Shown piece by piece: positions 10,771-20,629 of a DNA stretch of 64,000 bases; the stretch's first letter is position 1; every line of letters starts with the position of its first letter. Position numbers and translations under genes: made by a program. Source of the DNA: Rhizophagus clarus (taxonomy: Eukaryota; Glomeromycota; Glomeromycetes; Glomerales; Glomeraceae); NCBI GenBank assembly GCA_015698045.1, contig BLAL01000259.1, forward strand, positions 372,001 to 436,000, in the 5' to 3' direction. The notes beneath the pieces were generated by a model. It was not told the origin of the DNA and did no database searches. It was given only the letters and a program-made list of their open reading frames with translations.

Positions 10771-13700
10771 ATGGATTTAGATATCATTCGTTGGAGAGTT
10801 GAATTATCTGATAATGATTCTGAAACTCTTTCAGATTATGAAGATTTTGATAACTCATTACTTTCAAGTTTTGCAATTCGTCAAAATGCTAATACGAGTC
10901 ATTCTCGCATTCCAGTTCAGGATTCTTTCTCTTCATCTTCTGATACTATTATTAGAGCCTATTTTCCACTTTGGAATCCTTCTAAAAAATTGCTTAATCT
11001 AAAGAATCATTTTAATGAAAATATTCTTACTCAATATCCATGTGTTCCATGTAGTTATTGTTCCCGTTTACAATATCCAACAAAAGCAAAATGGGAATTA
11101 TATGATGAATCTATTCAATATCCTTTAAAAGTAGTTTATCAAAATATTTCACAAGTTAAATTGATTTTTCATACTGATGACACAAAACCTAAAAGAATTG
11201 CAACATGTCCTTCTTGCTATAATTCTAACAATCATATTAAAATACCAATTCCTGATCCAATTCCTGATGAAATCTATAATGTGCCTCTATATCACCGAAT
11301 TTATCTTTCACCTATTCACCTTAGCTGTTCATTAGGTAGAGCTTCAAATACAAATGCTTACACAAATTATCGTCACTTAACTGGAACTTTTAAATATTCA
11401 AAAAATATTAATGCTCTTGCACTATATTCTGGTACTGTTGGTGCTATATTAGATAATAATCAGCCTAACTCATGGTATCATCCTTCACTAAATGATGCAG
11501 CAATGTGGTTACGTAATAATAATCCTTATTTTAGACCATATCAAACTGTAATAAATCGTGGTACATGGAATGGACCACCAATTATTTTTCCAACTGCATC
11601 ACTTAGTAATAATTCACAAAATCAAACACCTAATACTAATTTACGTCCATCTGCAGTAGTATTACCTCCTTATGATTTTGATACAGAAATACACAATGAA
11701 GATTTTCATTATTCTCGACTAATGGCTGGATTTTTGACTGATCCTAATAATAAAGAATTGCCAATACCATTTTATGATAAAAATATTGAACCACTATTAT
11801 TTCCTGATCTTTTTCCATATGGCAAAGGCTTTTATATAAATGAAGATACAAATCGGCGCTTTAAAGATAGCTTAGGCAATTATGCAAAATCATTATTACT
11901 TTGCCCTGATCCTAGATGGCGTTTATCATGGTATTGGCCTCATTATATTTATTTATCACTTGAAAAGTTAAGAAATCATCAAAATAGAACTAGAATATTA
12001 AATCAGCATAGTACTTCTTTATCACATCAATTAACAACTGCAGATTTTATTACTAATAGTATTTATACTGGACGTCCTATTATTAATGAAACTAAAACAA
12101 CAACTTTACCTTCTTATATTAGAACAGGAGATTCTTATTTTCGTCAAAAAGAACATCACATTAATACAATAGTTCAAGCATTTGGTCTTCCACAGATTTT
12201 TTATACTATGACTATGGCTGAAAGTCACTGGTCACATTTACATAATATATTATCAAAAACTGACAATAAAGATACTTTACCTTCTAACCGTCCCTTTCAT
12301 ACTTATTTACATTATCATCACCGTTTATCATCAATACATCAATATCTTTGGAAAAATCCAAATCTAACAAATTGGGGTAATTGGTTACATCATTTTGAAC
12401 GAGATGAATTTCAAAATCGTGGAGCAATACATACTCATGGTATTGCCTATTTATCAAAATCAATTCCTGAATTAATTAACTCTAATGTTATTAGAGCAGA
12501 TATGCCTGATCCCAACTTAGAACCTGAATTGTATGAATTAGTTAAAAAACATCAAATTCATACATGTGATTCCCGTTGTGGTGGTCCTGCACCACTTGGA
12601 TCAAGATGTAAAAAAGGATTTCCACAACCTTATTCAAATATTACATATGAAGATCCTAATTCCTTAAGATATATTTATCGTCGTACTAAAGAAGAAGATT
12701 TATATATTGTACTATATCATGCACCAACACTATTTTTATGGAATGGACATGTAAACTTTCAGTATGTAACAACACGTCAATTTGCAAAATATATGACCAA
12801 ATATGTAACAAAATCTGAACCTTCAGAGTATTTTGATATTACTGAACCTAATGCATTTCGAAAACATATTTTAGCAAGACATCTTAGATCTATGGAATTA
12901 ATGATACTTCTACTTGGATATTCAATATGCAGATCAACAATTGCTGTTGAATTTCTTCCTTCTATTCCTCCTGAAGTAAGAAATAAATCAGTTAAACCAC
13001 CATATGTATTACAACAAGAAGAACAATTATCTCCATACTGGGATGATGCAATTGATAAATATTTTGATAGACCTATTGATAATGAATTTAATGATATGAT
13101 TTACCCTTTTTATCATCGTAATTATATTATACAAAATAAACAACCAGCAAATGGAATATATTATATGGATAAAAAAAATCGATTTGTAAAAAAACGGCAA
13201 AAAGAAATTCTTGTACGTTTTCAACATTTAACTGTTGAACATTCAGAATCCTTTTTTTATCAACAATTATTACTTAGAATACCTGCTCAAAGTGAAGCTG
13301 ATTTAAAGAAACATTATTTAACATATAAAGCTCGATTTGAAGCTGAATTTCCTGAAGAGTATTCTTTAACTTTAAATTATGTACAAAGTTCAACACAATC
13401 TCATATCCAAAAATATACAAGAAATTATCAAAATTTAATTGATAATTTAATAATTTCATTGCATACTGATTTACAAAAATTAATTAGAAATCAGTTACTT
13501 AGTTTATCACATCAACCTAATATTTCAACAAATCTTTCATCTATGATATTTTCTGATGATCAATATAAAATTTTCAATATACTTATGAATACTTGGGGAA
13601 AACAAGAATATTCTAAATATCCTTATTTCTTTTTAACTGGCTCAGCAGGTACTGGTAAATCATTTATGATAAATCAGCTTATAACTTATTTAACTAATCA

Positions 13701-14865
13701 AAATAAAAAATATTTATTAATGGCACCCACTGGTGTTGCAGCAAATAATATTAATGGTCAAACCATACATGCAGCACTACATATTAGAAATACTCAAAAT
13801 TATTTTGAAACTTTATCTTATTATAATATTCAGCAAAGACAAGAACTTAATAAAATTGAAGTAATTATAATAGATGAGATATCAATGGTATCAGCAAATC
13901 TATTAACATTTATCAGTTCATTATTTGCCAAAATAAATAATATCCCAGCTCCTTTTGGTGGAATCCCAACTTTGCTTATTGGTGATCTTGCTCAACTTCC
14001 ACCTGTTAATGGGCAACAAGTTTTTTATGCTCCAGAATGGCAAGAATTTTATCCCCTTTTTTTAACTGTTTCTCACAGACAAGAAAATGATAGATTATTT
14101 TATAACATATTAGAAGAAGTCCGATTTGGAAGTATAAGTTTACAAACAAAAAGATTAATTGAGGAAAAAGTATTATTTTATCAGCAAAATAATGTAGCAT
14201 CAATTAATACCACATATATTAATGGATTTCGACATGAAGCTGATTCAATTAATAACTTAATATGTGGATTTCTTCCTGTTCTTAAAGATATTTCTTCAGA
14301 AACTCTAATATCAATAGCTGATGATTACATTAATCATACACAATACATACCAAAAGAATATGACAAACAATTTAGACATTACACTAATCTTCCATCTGAA
14401 TTAATCATAAAAGAAGGAGCAAGAGTTATGTTTTTAACAAATAAGTTATTTAATGAAGAACTTTGCAATGGATCAATTGGTGTAATCACTAAATTAATAG
14501 ATGAAAACCATATAGAAGTAGTTTTTCCTATAAAATCTGGAATAAATCAAGTAATAGTAGAAAAAACAACAGCTTATTTTAATTTTAATGGAGCTCCAGC
14601 ACATCGAACACAATTTCCACTTCAGAATGCATTTGCATTAACTGTACATAAGACACAAGGTCTTACTTTGCCACATGCAACTGTATCATTAGACGCACAA
14701 ATGTTTGCTGTTGGTCAAGCCTATGTAGCAATGAGTCGAGCCACTTCTTGGAATAATTTAGAAATTCGCTCTTTTGATCAAGATGCAATAAAAGTGGACA
14801 ATGCAATGTTAATAGAATTAGATAGATTAAAGCAAAAATTTAACTCTATGTATTCATCTGTATAA
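10771..14865 (+). CDS. Helitron Rep-helicase transposase, intact
   Basis: A single uninterrupted frame of 1364 residues. The N-terminal part has Cys pairs (CVPCSYC near residue 91; CPSC near 149) typical of the zinc-binding region, followed by the Helitron-like N domain. The HUH nuclease motif is HFERDEFQNRGAIHTHG (residues about 546-562), with the metal-binding HTH. The tyrosine motif is KYMTKYVTK, with two Tyr candidates. The C-terminal third is a PIF1-type superfamily 1 helicase: Walker A GSAGTGKS, Walker B IIIDEISM, GDLAQLPP, SHRQEND, and the C-terminal VHKTQGLT...AYVAMSRA. The protein should nick and unwind DNA for rolling-circle transposition. Length and motif order are normal for fungal Helitrons, and no stop or frameshift is seen, so it could be active. 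The iteron-like array lies just upstream. I could not establish the 5' TC or 3' CTRR ends of the element. Confidence 0.95.
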   Translation: MDLDIIRWRVELSDNDSETLSDYEDFDNSLLSSFAIRQNANTSHSRIPVQDSFSSSSDTIIRAYFPLWNPSKKLLNLKNHFNENILTQYPCVPCSYCSRLQYPTKAKWELYDESIQYPLKVVYQNISQVKLIFHTDDTKPKRIATCPSCYNSNNHIKIPIPDPIPDEIYNVPLYHRIYLSPIHLSCSLGRASNTNAYTNYRHLTGTFKYSKNINALALYSGTVGAILDNNQPNSWYHPSLNDAAMWLRNNNPYFRPYQTVINRGTWNGPPIIFPTASLSNNSQNQTPNTNLRPSAVVLPPYDFDTEIHNEDFHYSRLMAGFLTDPNNKELPIPFYDKNIEPLLFPDLFPYGKGFYINEDTNRRFKDSLGNYAKSLLLCPDPRWRLSWYWPHYIYLSLEKLRNHQNRTRILNQHSTSLSHQLTTADFITNSIYTGRPIINETKTTTLPSYIRTGDSYFRQKEHHINTIVQAFGLPQIFYTMTMAESHWSHLHNILSKTDNKDTLPSNRPFHTYLHYHHRLSSIHQYLWKNPNLTNWGNWLHHFERDEFQNRGAIHTHGIAYLSKSIPELINSNVIRADMPDPNLEPELYELVKKHQIHTCDSRCGGPAPLGSRCKKGFPQPYSNITYEDPNSLRYIYRRTKEEDLYIVLYHAPTLFLWNGHVNFQYVTTRQFAKYMTKYVTKSEPSEYFDITEPNAFRKHILARHLRSMELMILLLGYSICRSTIAVEFLPSIPPEVRNKSVKPPYVLQQEEQLSPYWDDAIDKYFDRPIDNEFNDMIYPFYHRNYIIQNKQPANGIYYMDKKNRFVKKRQKEILVRFQHLTVEHSESFFYQQLLLRIPAQSEADLKKHYLTYKARFEAEFPEEYSLTLNYVQSSTQSHIQKYTRNYQNLIDNLIISLHTDLQKLIRNQLLSLSHQPNISTNLSSMIFSDDQYKIFNILMNTWGKQEYSKYPYFFLTGSAGTGKSFMINQLITYLTNQNKKYLLMAPTGVAANNINGQTIHAALHIRNTQNYFETLSYYNIQQRQELNKIEVIIIDEISMVSANLLTFISSLFAKINNIPAPFGGIPTLLIGDLAQLPPVNGQQVFYAPEWQEFYPLFLTVSHRQENDRLFYNILEEVRFGSISLQTKRLIEEKVLFYQQNNVASINTTYINGFRHEADSINNLICGFLPVLKDISSETLISIADDYINHTQYIPKEYDKQFRHYTNLPSELIIKEGARVMFLTNKLFNEELCNGSIGVITKLIDENHIEVVFPIKSGINQVIVEKTTAYFNFNGAPAHRTQFPLQNAFALTVHKTQGLTLPHATVSLDAQMFAVGQAYVAMSRATSWNNLEIRSFDQDAIKVDNAMLIELDRLKQKFNSMYSSV

Positions 14866-15640
14866 ATACTATTTTTACAATTTAATAAAAAATAAAATAT
14901 ACTTTTAAAAATAAGCTCACTCACTGTATCCAAAAGTACACTAGTTTTTATTAAATTTTTGTTTTCCCTGCTTTTGTTAAACTGACTAGCTTTACTTATT
15001 TCTTTCTTTTTACTGGAAATCTCATTCTCTAACCTCTGTTTTTAATTAGCTTTTCTTCTCTATTCTTCTTTTTCAATAAATTTTGTTTTTGTTTTTGTTT
15101 TTTCTTTTTTTATTAATTCCATTTGGTTTCGTTTAACAATATTCTATTCTATAAAACTGCAACACAACATTCTTTAAAGCTTAAACGTGTTTTCTTTATT
15201 TCATAGAAAAAAAATGTACGTTTACTATAATAGACTATTTGCTTCAGATCACAACTGAGGTGCCTCAGTCAGGTGAGGTGCGTGATACGAATCAATGATC
15301 ATCTGAGGCAACTCAGTTGTAATCTGAGGTAAGAATCGATCTGAGGCACAACATATATGCTGTTAGAATATTTCATATTTATAATTAATTTTATTACATC
15401 ATGTTTACATCATGTTTACATCATAATTACATCAAAATTACATCATATTCTAGGATATCCAGATTATATTCAACAAATGTTTTATTTTTTTTAAGCGAAT
15501 CCGGATATCCTATCCAAAAGTGATCAGATATATCCGTAATCCTAGGATATTTACTGAATAAGCCATTAGGATATTCGCCAGATTTATGCTCTGCTACTGT
15601 ACATTTCTCTTGATGGTTAGTAACGAATCTAACTGAACTA
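14866..15640. other. Non-coding flank of the Helitron gene
   Basis: No gene was seen. CTAG occurs at 14941-14944 and again near 14986, but neither has a convincing GC-rich hairpin in front, so no Helitron 3' end is called. A 23-bp inverted repeat at 15245-15326 and inverted 'aggatatcc' words around 15450-15560 suggest small degraded fold-back elements. Confidence 0.5.
15245..15326. repeat. Fold-back repeat with 23-bp arms
   Basis: The left arm is 15245-15267 (cagatcacaactgaggtg...). The right arm is 15304-15326, and its reverse complement matches at 21 of 23 positions. The loop is 36 bp. Additional 'tgaggc/gcctca' words flank it. It is probably the remnant of a small inverted-repeat element. 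Confidence 0.7.
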
Positions 15641-15649
15641 ACTCAATAT

Positions 15650-16057
15650 CAGTTTTTATTCAGCAACGAAATACTTCGCTTCATCTACAAAAGCAGAAAT
15701 AATAGCACTTTTCACTTTACTTTTAACATGTCTTTCTAAAGGCCATATTGCTATCCACACTGATTTCATCGTTATATTAAACTTACACAGTCTAATAACC
15801 CAAAACTCCATGGAGACATCAAAAAATCAATAATCGTCTCATCTCATCAACAATTTAACATTTATCGATGAACTTGGCCTAATCATTAAATTAATAAAAG
15901 TCAAGCCCATTCAGGAAATACGTATAATGACAAGTAAAGTAACCATGATTAATCAGACCTCCATCACAGCAACTAACCATCCTTTGGGATGTACTTTCCT
16001 TCTATTATTTTAGAAAATGTTCATGGCGAAATTACAACATCGAATAAACATAATAAA
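15650..16057 (+). pseudogene. LINE RNase H fragment
   Basis: One frame reads YFASSTKAEIIALFTLLL, then GHIAIHTDFIVILNL, which is the RNase H pattern of LINE ORF2 (Glu in KAEIIAL, Asp in HTDF). It resembles in layout the RNase H of the LINE at 52.6-60.6 kb. Stops follow near 15830 and 16010. The fragment ends where the large inverted-repeat element begins at 16063, so that element may have inserted into an old LINE copy. I could not identify a continuation on the other side after 31301. Confidence 0.55.
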
Positions 16058-16062
16058 CATAT
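16058..16062. repeat. Target site duplication CATAT (left)
   Basis: It matches 31297-31301 exactly and directly abuts the first base of the inverted repeat, ATATAGAATAAAATGGGGG. Confidence 0.85.
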
Positions 16063-16845
16063 ATATAGAATAAAATGGGGGTTCTGGGATCAGATTTCCA
16101 TATAGGTATAATTAGTGTAAGCCTCCCCCGGCTTATTTCCTGATATATGAAATTTATGTAATCTTTTTTTAACCCCAAATTTATTTCCAAGACCAGGAAA
16201 TATATCGAAATACGATATTGAATTTAAGTTTTAAATCAGGCTGGGGCATAAATTTTGTTAACATATCCTTTTATCCATTTTTTTTAGTTTTCAAGTTAAA
16301 GGAGATAACCATCTTTGTTAACGCGCTGGCCCGATTTTAATTTCAAATAATATAACGAAAAAAGTATGCCATATTGCTTGCCTCTTAGGAGAATGCTGAA
16401 CACTGAGGACTGAAGTGTCCAAGTGTGTTCAGCGTTCGACCTGTCAAGCATAATTTGCATACCATATTTTTATGTTATATTAGAATTAATTCAAAAACTG
16501 ATTTATAGTTGTAAACAAAGATCAAATTTTAGTACCACGACTAAAGAGAGGGTACCAAAATCTTGAATGATAGAAAGTAAATCAAAAGGGCCATTGAACC
16601 TATTCTAGTAAATCAATAATTTCTTGATATACAGGAAATCATTCTAGAGCCAATTCTTTACCAAAATACAGAAACAAAAAGTTATACGAAAAAAAAAGTC
16701 TTACCTCTGGGGTACCAAAATTTCTGGGTATACAAAGATTAAGGATACCAAAATTCTGGCGCAAGGTACCAAAATTTTAATAGCTTAGCTGACATTCTGA
16801 AAAGCCCTAGAGCGCAACCTCTGATAGTGTTTAGAGACATAAAAC
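16063..16845 (+). repeat. Left 783-bp terminal inverted repeat
   Basis: It begins ATATAGAATAAAATGGGGG and ends ..GAGACATAAAAC. The reverse complement is at 30514-31296 with the same length and only scattered differences. Several copies of GGTACCAAAATT or close variants lie in the inner half (16520-16780) and could be binding sites. A hairpin with a 9-bp stem (GCTGAACAC / GTGTTCAGC) lies at 16395-16433. Confidence 0.95.
16395..16433. repeat. Hairpin in left TIR
   Basis: GCTGAACAC pairs with GTGTTCAGC. An inner GGAC/GTCC stem is also possible. The same hairpin is present in the right TIR. Confidence 0.7.
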
Positions 16846-16916
16846 CCTTTTATATAAGCTGGACATCGACCAGAATATGATCTAGTAAATCTTTCACATT
16901 CACTACAAGGAACATG

Positions 16917-17039
16917 TTATTTATTAGCTAATTTTTGAACATATTTCCAATGAATTGAGCACCCATATTCACGCATGCAAGATCTTCCACAAATTTCACC
17001 AGAGTAATGAATAAATGGACAAGTATATTCACCATACAT
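16917..17039 (-). CDS. Short Cys-rich frame next to the left TIR
   Basis: The ATG is at 17037-17039 and the stop at 16917, giving 40 residues. Cysteines occur in CPFIHYSGEIC, RSC and GCSIH. Beyond the TAA stop the same frame continues with CSECERF and GRCPAY towards the TIR. A longer zinc-binding protein of about 75 residues may therefore have been cut by a nonsense change. The family is unknown. The position just inside the TIR mirrors the C2H2 finger at the other end of the element. Confidence 0.35.
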   Translation of the reverse strand: MYGEYTCPFIHYSGEICGRSCMREYGCSIHWKYVQKLANK

Positions 17040-17135
17040 AATGTAAATATTTTTTTTTTATACTAAATAATAAATAATAATTTAAAATAAAAAGTTTATA
17101 TAAGTAACATATAATAAACCAAATACTTTTACACA

Positions 17136-17519
17136 ATGAGTACACAAATTCAATTAACTGATACCAAGCCTACATATCAAGAAATCGAACAGGCATTAAT
17201 AAATGTAGTCAAGGCAGGCATCTACTATAGAAGGCCAAAAGATGGTAAATTCATGCAATCATATAAAGAACGAATCAAAAAATTACGTCAGGCAGAGAAT
17301 CCCCAAGAATATGTTCTCAAACTAGCCATGACCATATTTCCTAATGAAGCAAAATATAATAAAGTCAAAGATGACTACAAAGAATTTTATGGGCAGAATC
17401 CAAAGATTCTTAATGCAATCAAGGAACTATATAAATTATACTATAAATTAGCCAAGGATTATTTTATTACCGATAAACAAGTTGATGAAGAGACAAAAGA
17501 CTTCTTATCATCACTTTAG
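17136..17519 (+). CDS. Unrecognised 127-residue protein of the Polinton-like element
   Basis: A complete frame from ATG 17136, 127 residues, charged, with Lys/Tyr-rich helices (KELYKLYYKLAKDYF) and no Cys. It ends 4 bp before the convergent integrase frame, as in compact element genomes. I do not recognise the family. It lies where some Polintons carry small virion or accessory proteins, but nothing in the sequence identifies a role. The frame is intact, unlike most others in this element. Confidence 0.6.
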   Translation: MSTQIQLTDTKPTYQEIEQALINVVKAGIYYRRPKDGKFMQSYKERIKKLRQAENPQEYVLKLAMTIFPNEAKYNKVKDDYKEFYGQNPKILNAIKELYKLYYKLAKDYFITDKQVDEETKDFLSSL

Positions 17520-17523
17520 AGAT

Positions 17524-18633
17524 TTAATTCGTGAGCACCCACTGGGGAGGCAATTCAGTATCAAAGGGAATAACCATTAACTCTTCTCGCACAAAAGATC
17601 TTTTAGGATGTTTAACTACATAATCATCATCATCAGTTAGTCCAAAAGGGACTTCTTCCAGCCAGTACAAGACTGGCTGATTTTTTTGTACCATAGATTG
17701 TTGGATATGATAAATATGTGGAGACCAAATCAAATCACCAGCACGACGCCTCCCATCCTCTAAATCAATGGGATACAACAAATATCTTACTAATACATCG
17801 CTAGAAAGCTTTCCCTCATCAAAACCTATGCGACCATCCCGAAGGTAAGAAGGCTTAGCAAAGACCTCTTTTTCCTTTATTGCATCAACAGGAGAAATAC
17901 CAAGCTGACGTGTGATAGAATTATTAATGTCCTCAACAACTATCGGCAAATTCTTTACCCAAGCCCTGGATCGTCTATCTAAAGTCAAGAGATCAGAAGC
18001 ATCCTGGGAAGGAAATAGCTTTTCAACTAAGGTGCGATTATACCTTTCAACAATACCCATAGTATGCTTAGATTTAGCCTTCTGAATTTTCATGCCATGC
18101 TCTTTCATTAATTTCTCACAATCACCTTTAAACTCTGATCCTCTATCAGTAATTAATAATTTTGGCCAGACCAAAGGACATTCAGGATCATCATAGATTT
18201 TCTCAAATGATCGAGCAATAGTAGCAGAAGTTAAGATACCCTGCCTATCCTTAACACTATATGCACCAATAGGGATAGAGGCTTTATATCTCGAAGCCAC
18301 ATCAACCATATTAAGGCAAAAAAGATAAGTAATCTGACCTACTTTATCATAAGGCATGTAGAGAACATCCGCCTGGTGGACTTCATTGGGGATAGTAATA
18401 GAGCAAAAACTTGCACGAGGGATATATTTAGGACGAGGCTTATGTATTTGGTGTATAGCTTGTCTCTCAAGCCAGTCCTCCACTTCATCTAAACTAAAAT
18501 TATACCCAGCTTTTTGAGAAGCTTCATGCAATTTTTTAGCATTTTGATAATAACCAATAGACTGATAATAAATCTTTTTCAAAGCAATAGAAATATCAAG
18601 ATTTCGAGCCTCACCAGAAATAATAGGTAACAA
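17524..18633 (-). CDS. Polinton/Maverick-type integrase
   Basis: 369 residues. The catalytic core has HQADVLYMP (Asp89), LLITDRGSEFKG (Asp163) and MGIVERYNRTL (Glu196), the DDE triad of retroviral-like integrases, with wording typical of Polinton integrases. A C-terminal region with SH3/chromo-like composition follows (PVLYWLEEVPFGL). It should insert the element and make the 5-bp duplication. There is no ATG at the N-terminus: the frame is placed from a TTG at 18631-18633 that overlaps the ATG of the divergent Gag-like gene, and upstream codons in frame are open. The start may have been lost or may lie elsewhere. No internal stop is present. Another reading would be an LTR-retrotransposon integrase, but the lone gene next to polymerase B argues against it. 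Confidence 0.85.
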   Translation of the reverse strand: MLPIISGEARNLDISIALKKIYYQSIGYYQNAKKLHEASQKAGYNFSLDEVEDWLERQAIHQIHKPRPKYIPRASFCSITIPNEVHQADVLYMPYDKVGQITYLFCLNMVDVASRYKASIPIGAYSVKDRQGILTSATIARSFEKIYDDPECPLVWPKLLITDRGSEFKGDCEKLMKEHGMKIQKAKSKHTMGIVERYNRTLVEKLFPSQDASDLLTLDRRSRAWVKNLPIVVEDINNSITRQLGISPVDAIKEKEVFAKPSYLRDGRIGFDEGKLSSDVLVRYLLYPIDLEDGRRRAGDLIWSPHIYHIQQSMVQKNQPVLYWLEEVPFGLTDDDDYVVKHPKRSFVREELMVIPFDTELPPQWVLTN

Positions 18634-20629
18634 TGGGAGTTGAGCAGATATATCTTGAACAACTAAACAGCAACTTTGATCTAGGGATAAAGTTAGTACA
18701 AAAGAAAATCTGCAAACTTGAAGAGGAAATTAAAGCCTGTGAGCGATATATTTCTCATCTTGAAAAGAATCTACAATCTTATGATGAAGAAGTTAATCAG
18801 CTAAAGGATAAATGTAAGGTTATTCTAGATGAACTTAAAAAATGTCAGGATCACCTGAAGCTAAAAGAGGAGGTATTAGTTATTCAAGATAATCGAATTA
18901 TCCAGCTAGAAGACACAATAGATAAACTTAAATCTCTTATACAAGAATTATCTAAATCTAGTAATAAACATTCTGAAGAAAAAGAACAACCAGAAGAAGA
19001 AAATATGGCTATACCTGATATTTTAATAAATATCGCTACAGCACTAGATCATATATTGATGGGGATACATCATTTAACCCTAAAAATACATTAAATGGAA
19101 TACGAATCTCATTAACAACTGCTCGTGGACTTATGCAAAGACATGCTTAAGACGCTATTAACTTACAAGGTCAGCTTAATACTGCTCATGGTCTGCTTAA
19201 TACTACCTATGGTCAGATAAATAACCTTATGAATGATATGGCAAATGTTAGAAATGAATGTCTTCGAAGAACTCAGTTATTAAATTTAGCATATAATAAT
19301 GAGGCAAACGAGCATCGTCGTTGGTATCAAATTGCTCAGGATAGGCAAACTAATGGTCAAAGAATAGCCTTAAGAAAGCAAAACTGAATAAATGTACTAG
19401 TAGGAGAAAAAGCCATCCTTCAGCTAATAAATCAGAGACGCAAAGCTGAGGCAGACTTAGCAGAATTCAATCAGGCATTTGTATTTAATAGATATCAAAA
19501 ATGGAAGGGTAGGGAATTAAATTCATGACAAATTATTTTGAATTTACAAAACAATCCTCTAGGAAACATGGCTACAATACAAGATGTCATGCATACATTA
19601 GTACCATTATTTGCACAATTATCCAATTATGATGGGCAGGAACCACCAGACGTATATTATCAAAAGCTTAGAAATATAAATGAGGTGGCACGTCCCTTAG
19701 CCATTGCTGCCTTTAATGCCGCTGCAAGATGTCAAGTTATGATAAATAAGATGACAGGTAGGTTTGCACTTGTTCCTGCCAATGATCCTTATGCAGCAGG
19801 TAATCCAGCTATTAATACTGAACCTCTTTTTCTAAATTGGTTGCGTGAAAAATATAGAGAAGTTATGGTAGGGACTAACCGAAGTGCTATATTTGCTCTT
19901 GTTAATGAAAAGTTTTTAGAGACAGATACTCCAGATAGTTATGAAAAACGAATCAAAACCACTAGTACAAGCAATGCCAGATGCTGATGCCTTACTTTAT
20001 CTATTTAATCAATTGCCTTCTGATTTAGAAATGAGAGTTAGAATTACTAATCCTGCTACAGTTATTGCATTTTTTACAGACTTGCGTAATATATGGCATG
20101 AAAGTGCAGGCAAAAGAATACAAGCTCATGCAATAGCTCCAGTTAATTATACAGCTCAACCACAAAAAGATGATTTTAAAATTCGTTTAGCAAGAGATTT
20201 GGCATATACAGGAATAGGAACAGATGACGCTACATTAGAAAATTTTATTTATGAAGAACTTAAAAAGAGACTGGAAGGACAAACAGCATATGTTAGAAAG
20301 AGTCCTTTTACATCCAGAAGTGCATATGCCATGAAGAAAGTTATTAGAAAAGTGGTACAAAAAGCTAAGCAAACCAGGAATTGCTCAGTATGTGGAAAGG
20401 CTGGTCATACAAAGTTAATTGCCCCAAAGGCAAGCGGACTAAAAAGGTTAATCATGTATATCAGGATGAGGTAGAAGATCCTGAAGACTCTGAAGAAGAA
20501 TACATAGAAGAATATATAGAGGATTCTGAAGAAGAGGAAGTAGAAGAAGATGACGAATATATTGATGCTGACAAATCCCGAAACTGCTATGCTGTAAAAA
20601 AAAAGTGGTACGAAGTAGAGTACCAATAA
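18633..20629 (+). pseudogene. Gag-like protein: coiled coil, capsid-like domain, CCHC knuckle, acidic tail
   Basis: From ATG 18633 the first 153 codons encode a long coiled coil (KLEEEIKACERYISHLEKNL, then further heptads). After a frameshift near 19050 the reading continues through stops at 19148 (TAA), 19385 (TGA) and 19526 (TGA). It then enters a Gag-like helical domain (NWLREKYREVMVG; LFNQLPSDLEMRVR), with another frameshift near 19945. A zinc knuckle CSVCGKAGHTK..NCPKG (C-x2-C-x4-H-x4-C) spans a one-base shift near 20410. A very acidic tail follows (EEEEVEEDDEY). This order is that of retroelement Gag proteins, not of Polinton jelly-roll capsids. All three stops could derive from CGA or CAA by C-to-T. 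The role, nucleocapsid formation, is inferred. Confidence 0.65.

Noticed and set aside
14935-14990. CTAG words as possible Helitron 3' end
   Set aside because: No GC-rich hairpin 10-12 bp upstream, and CTAG is frequent by chance.
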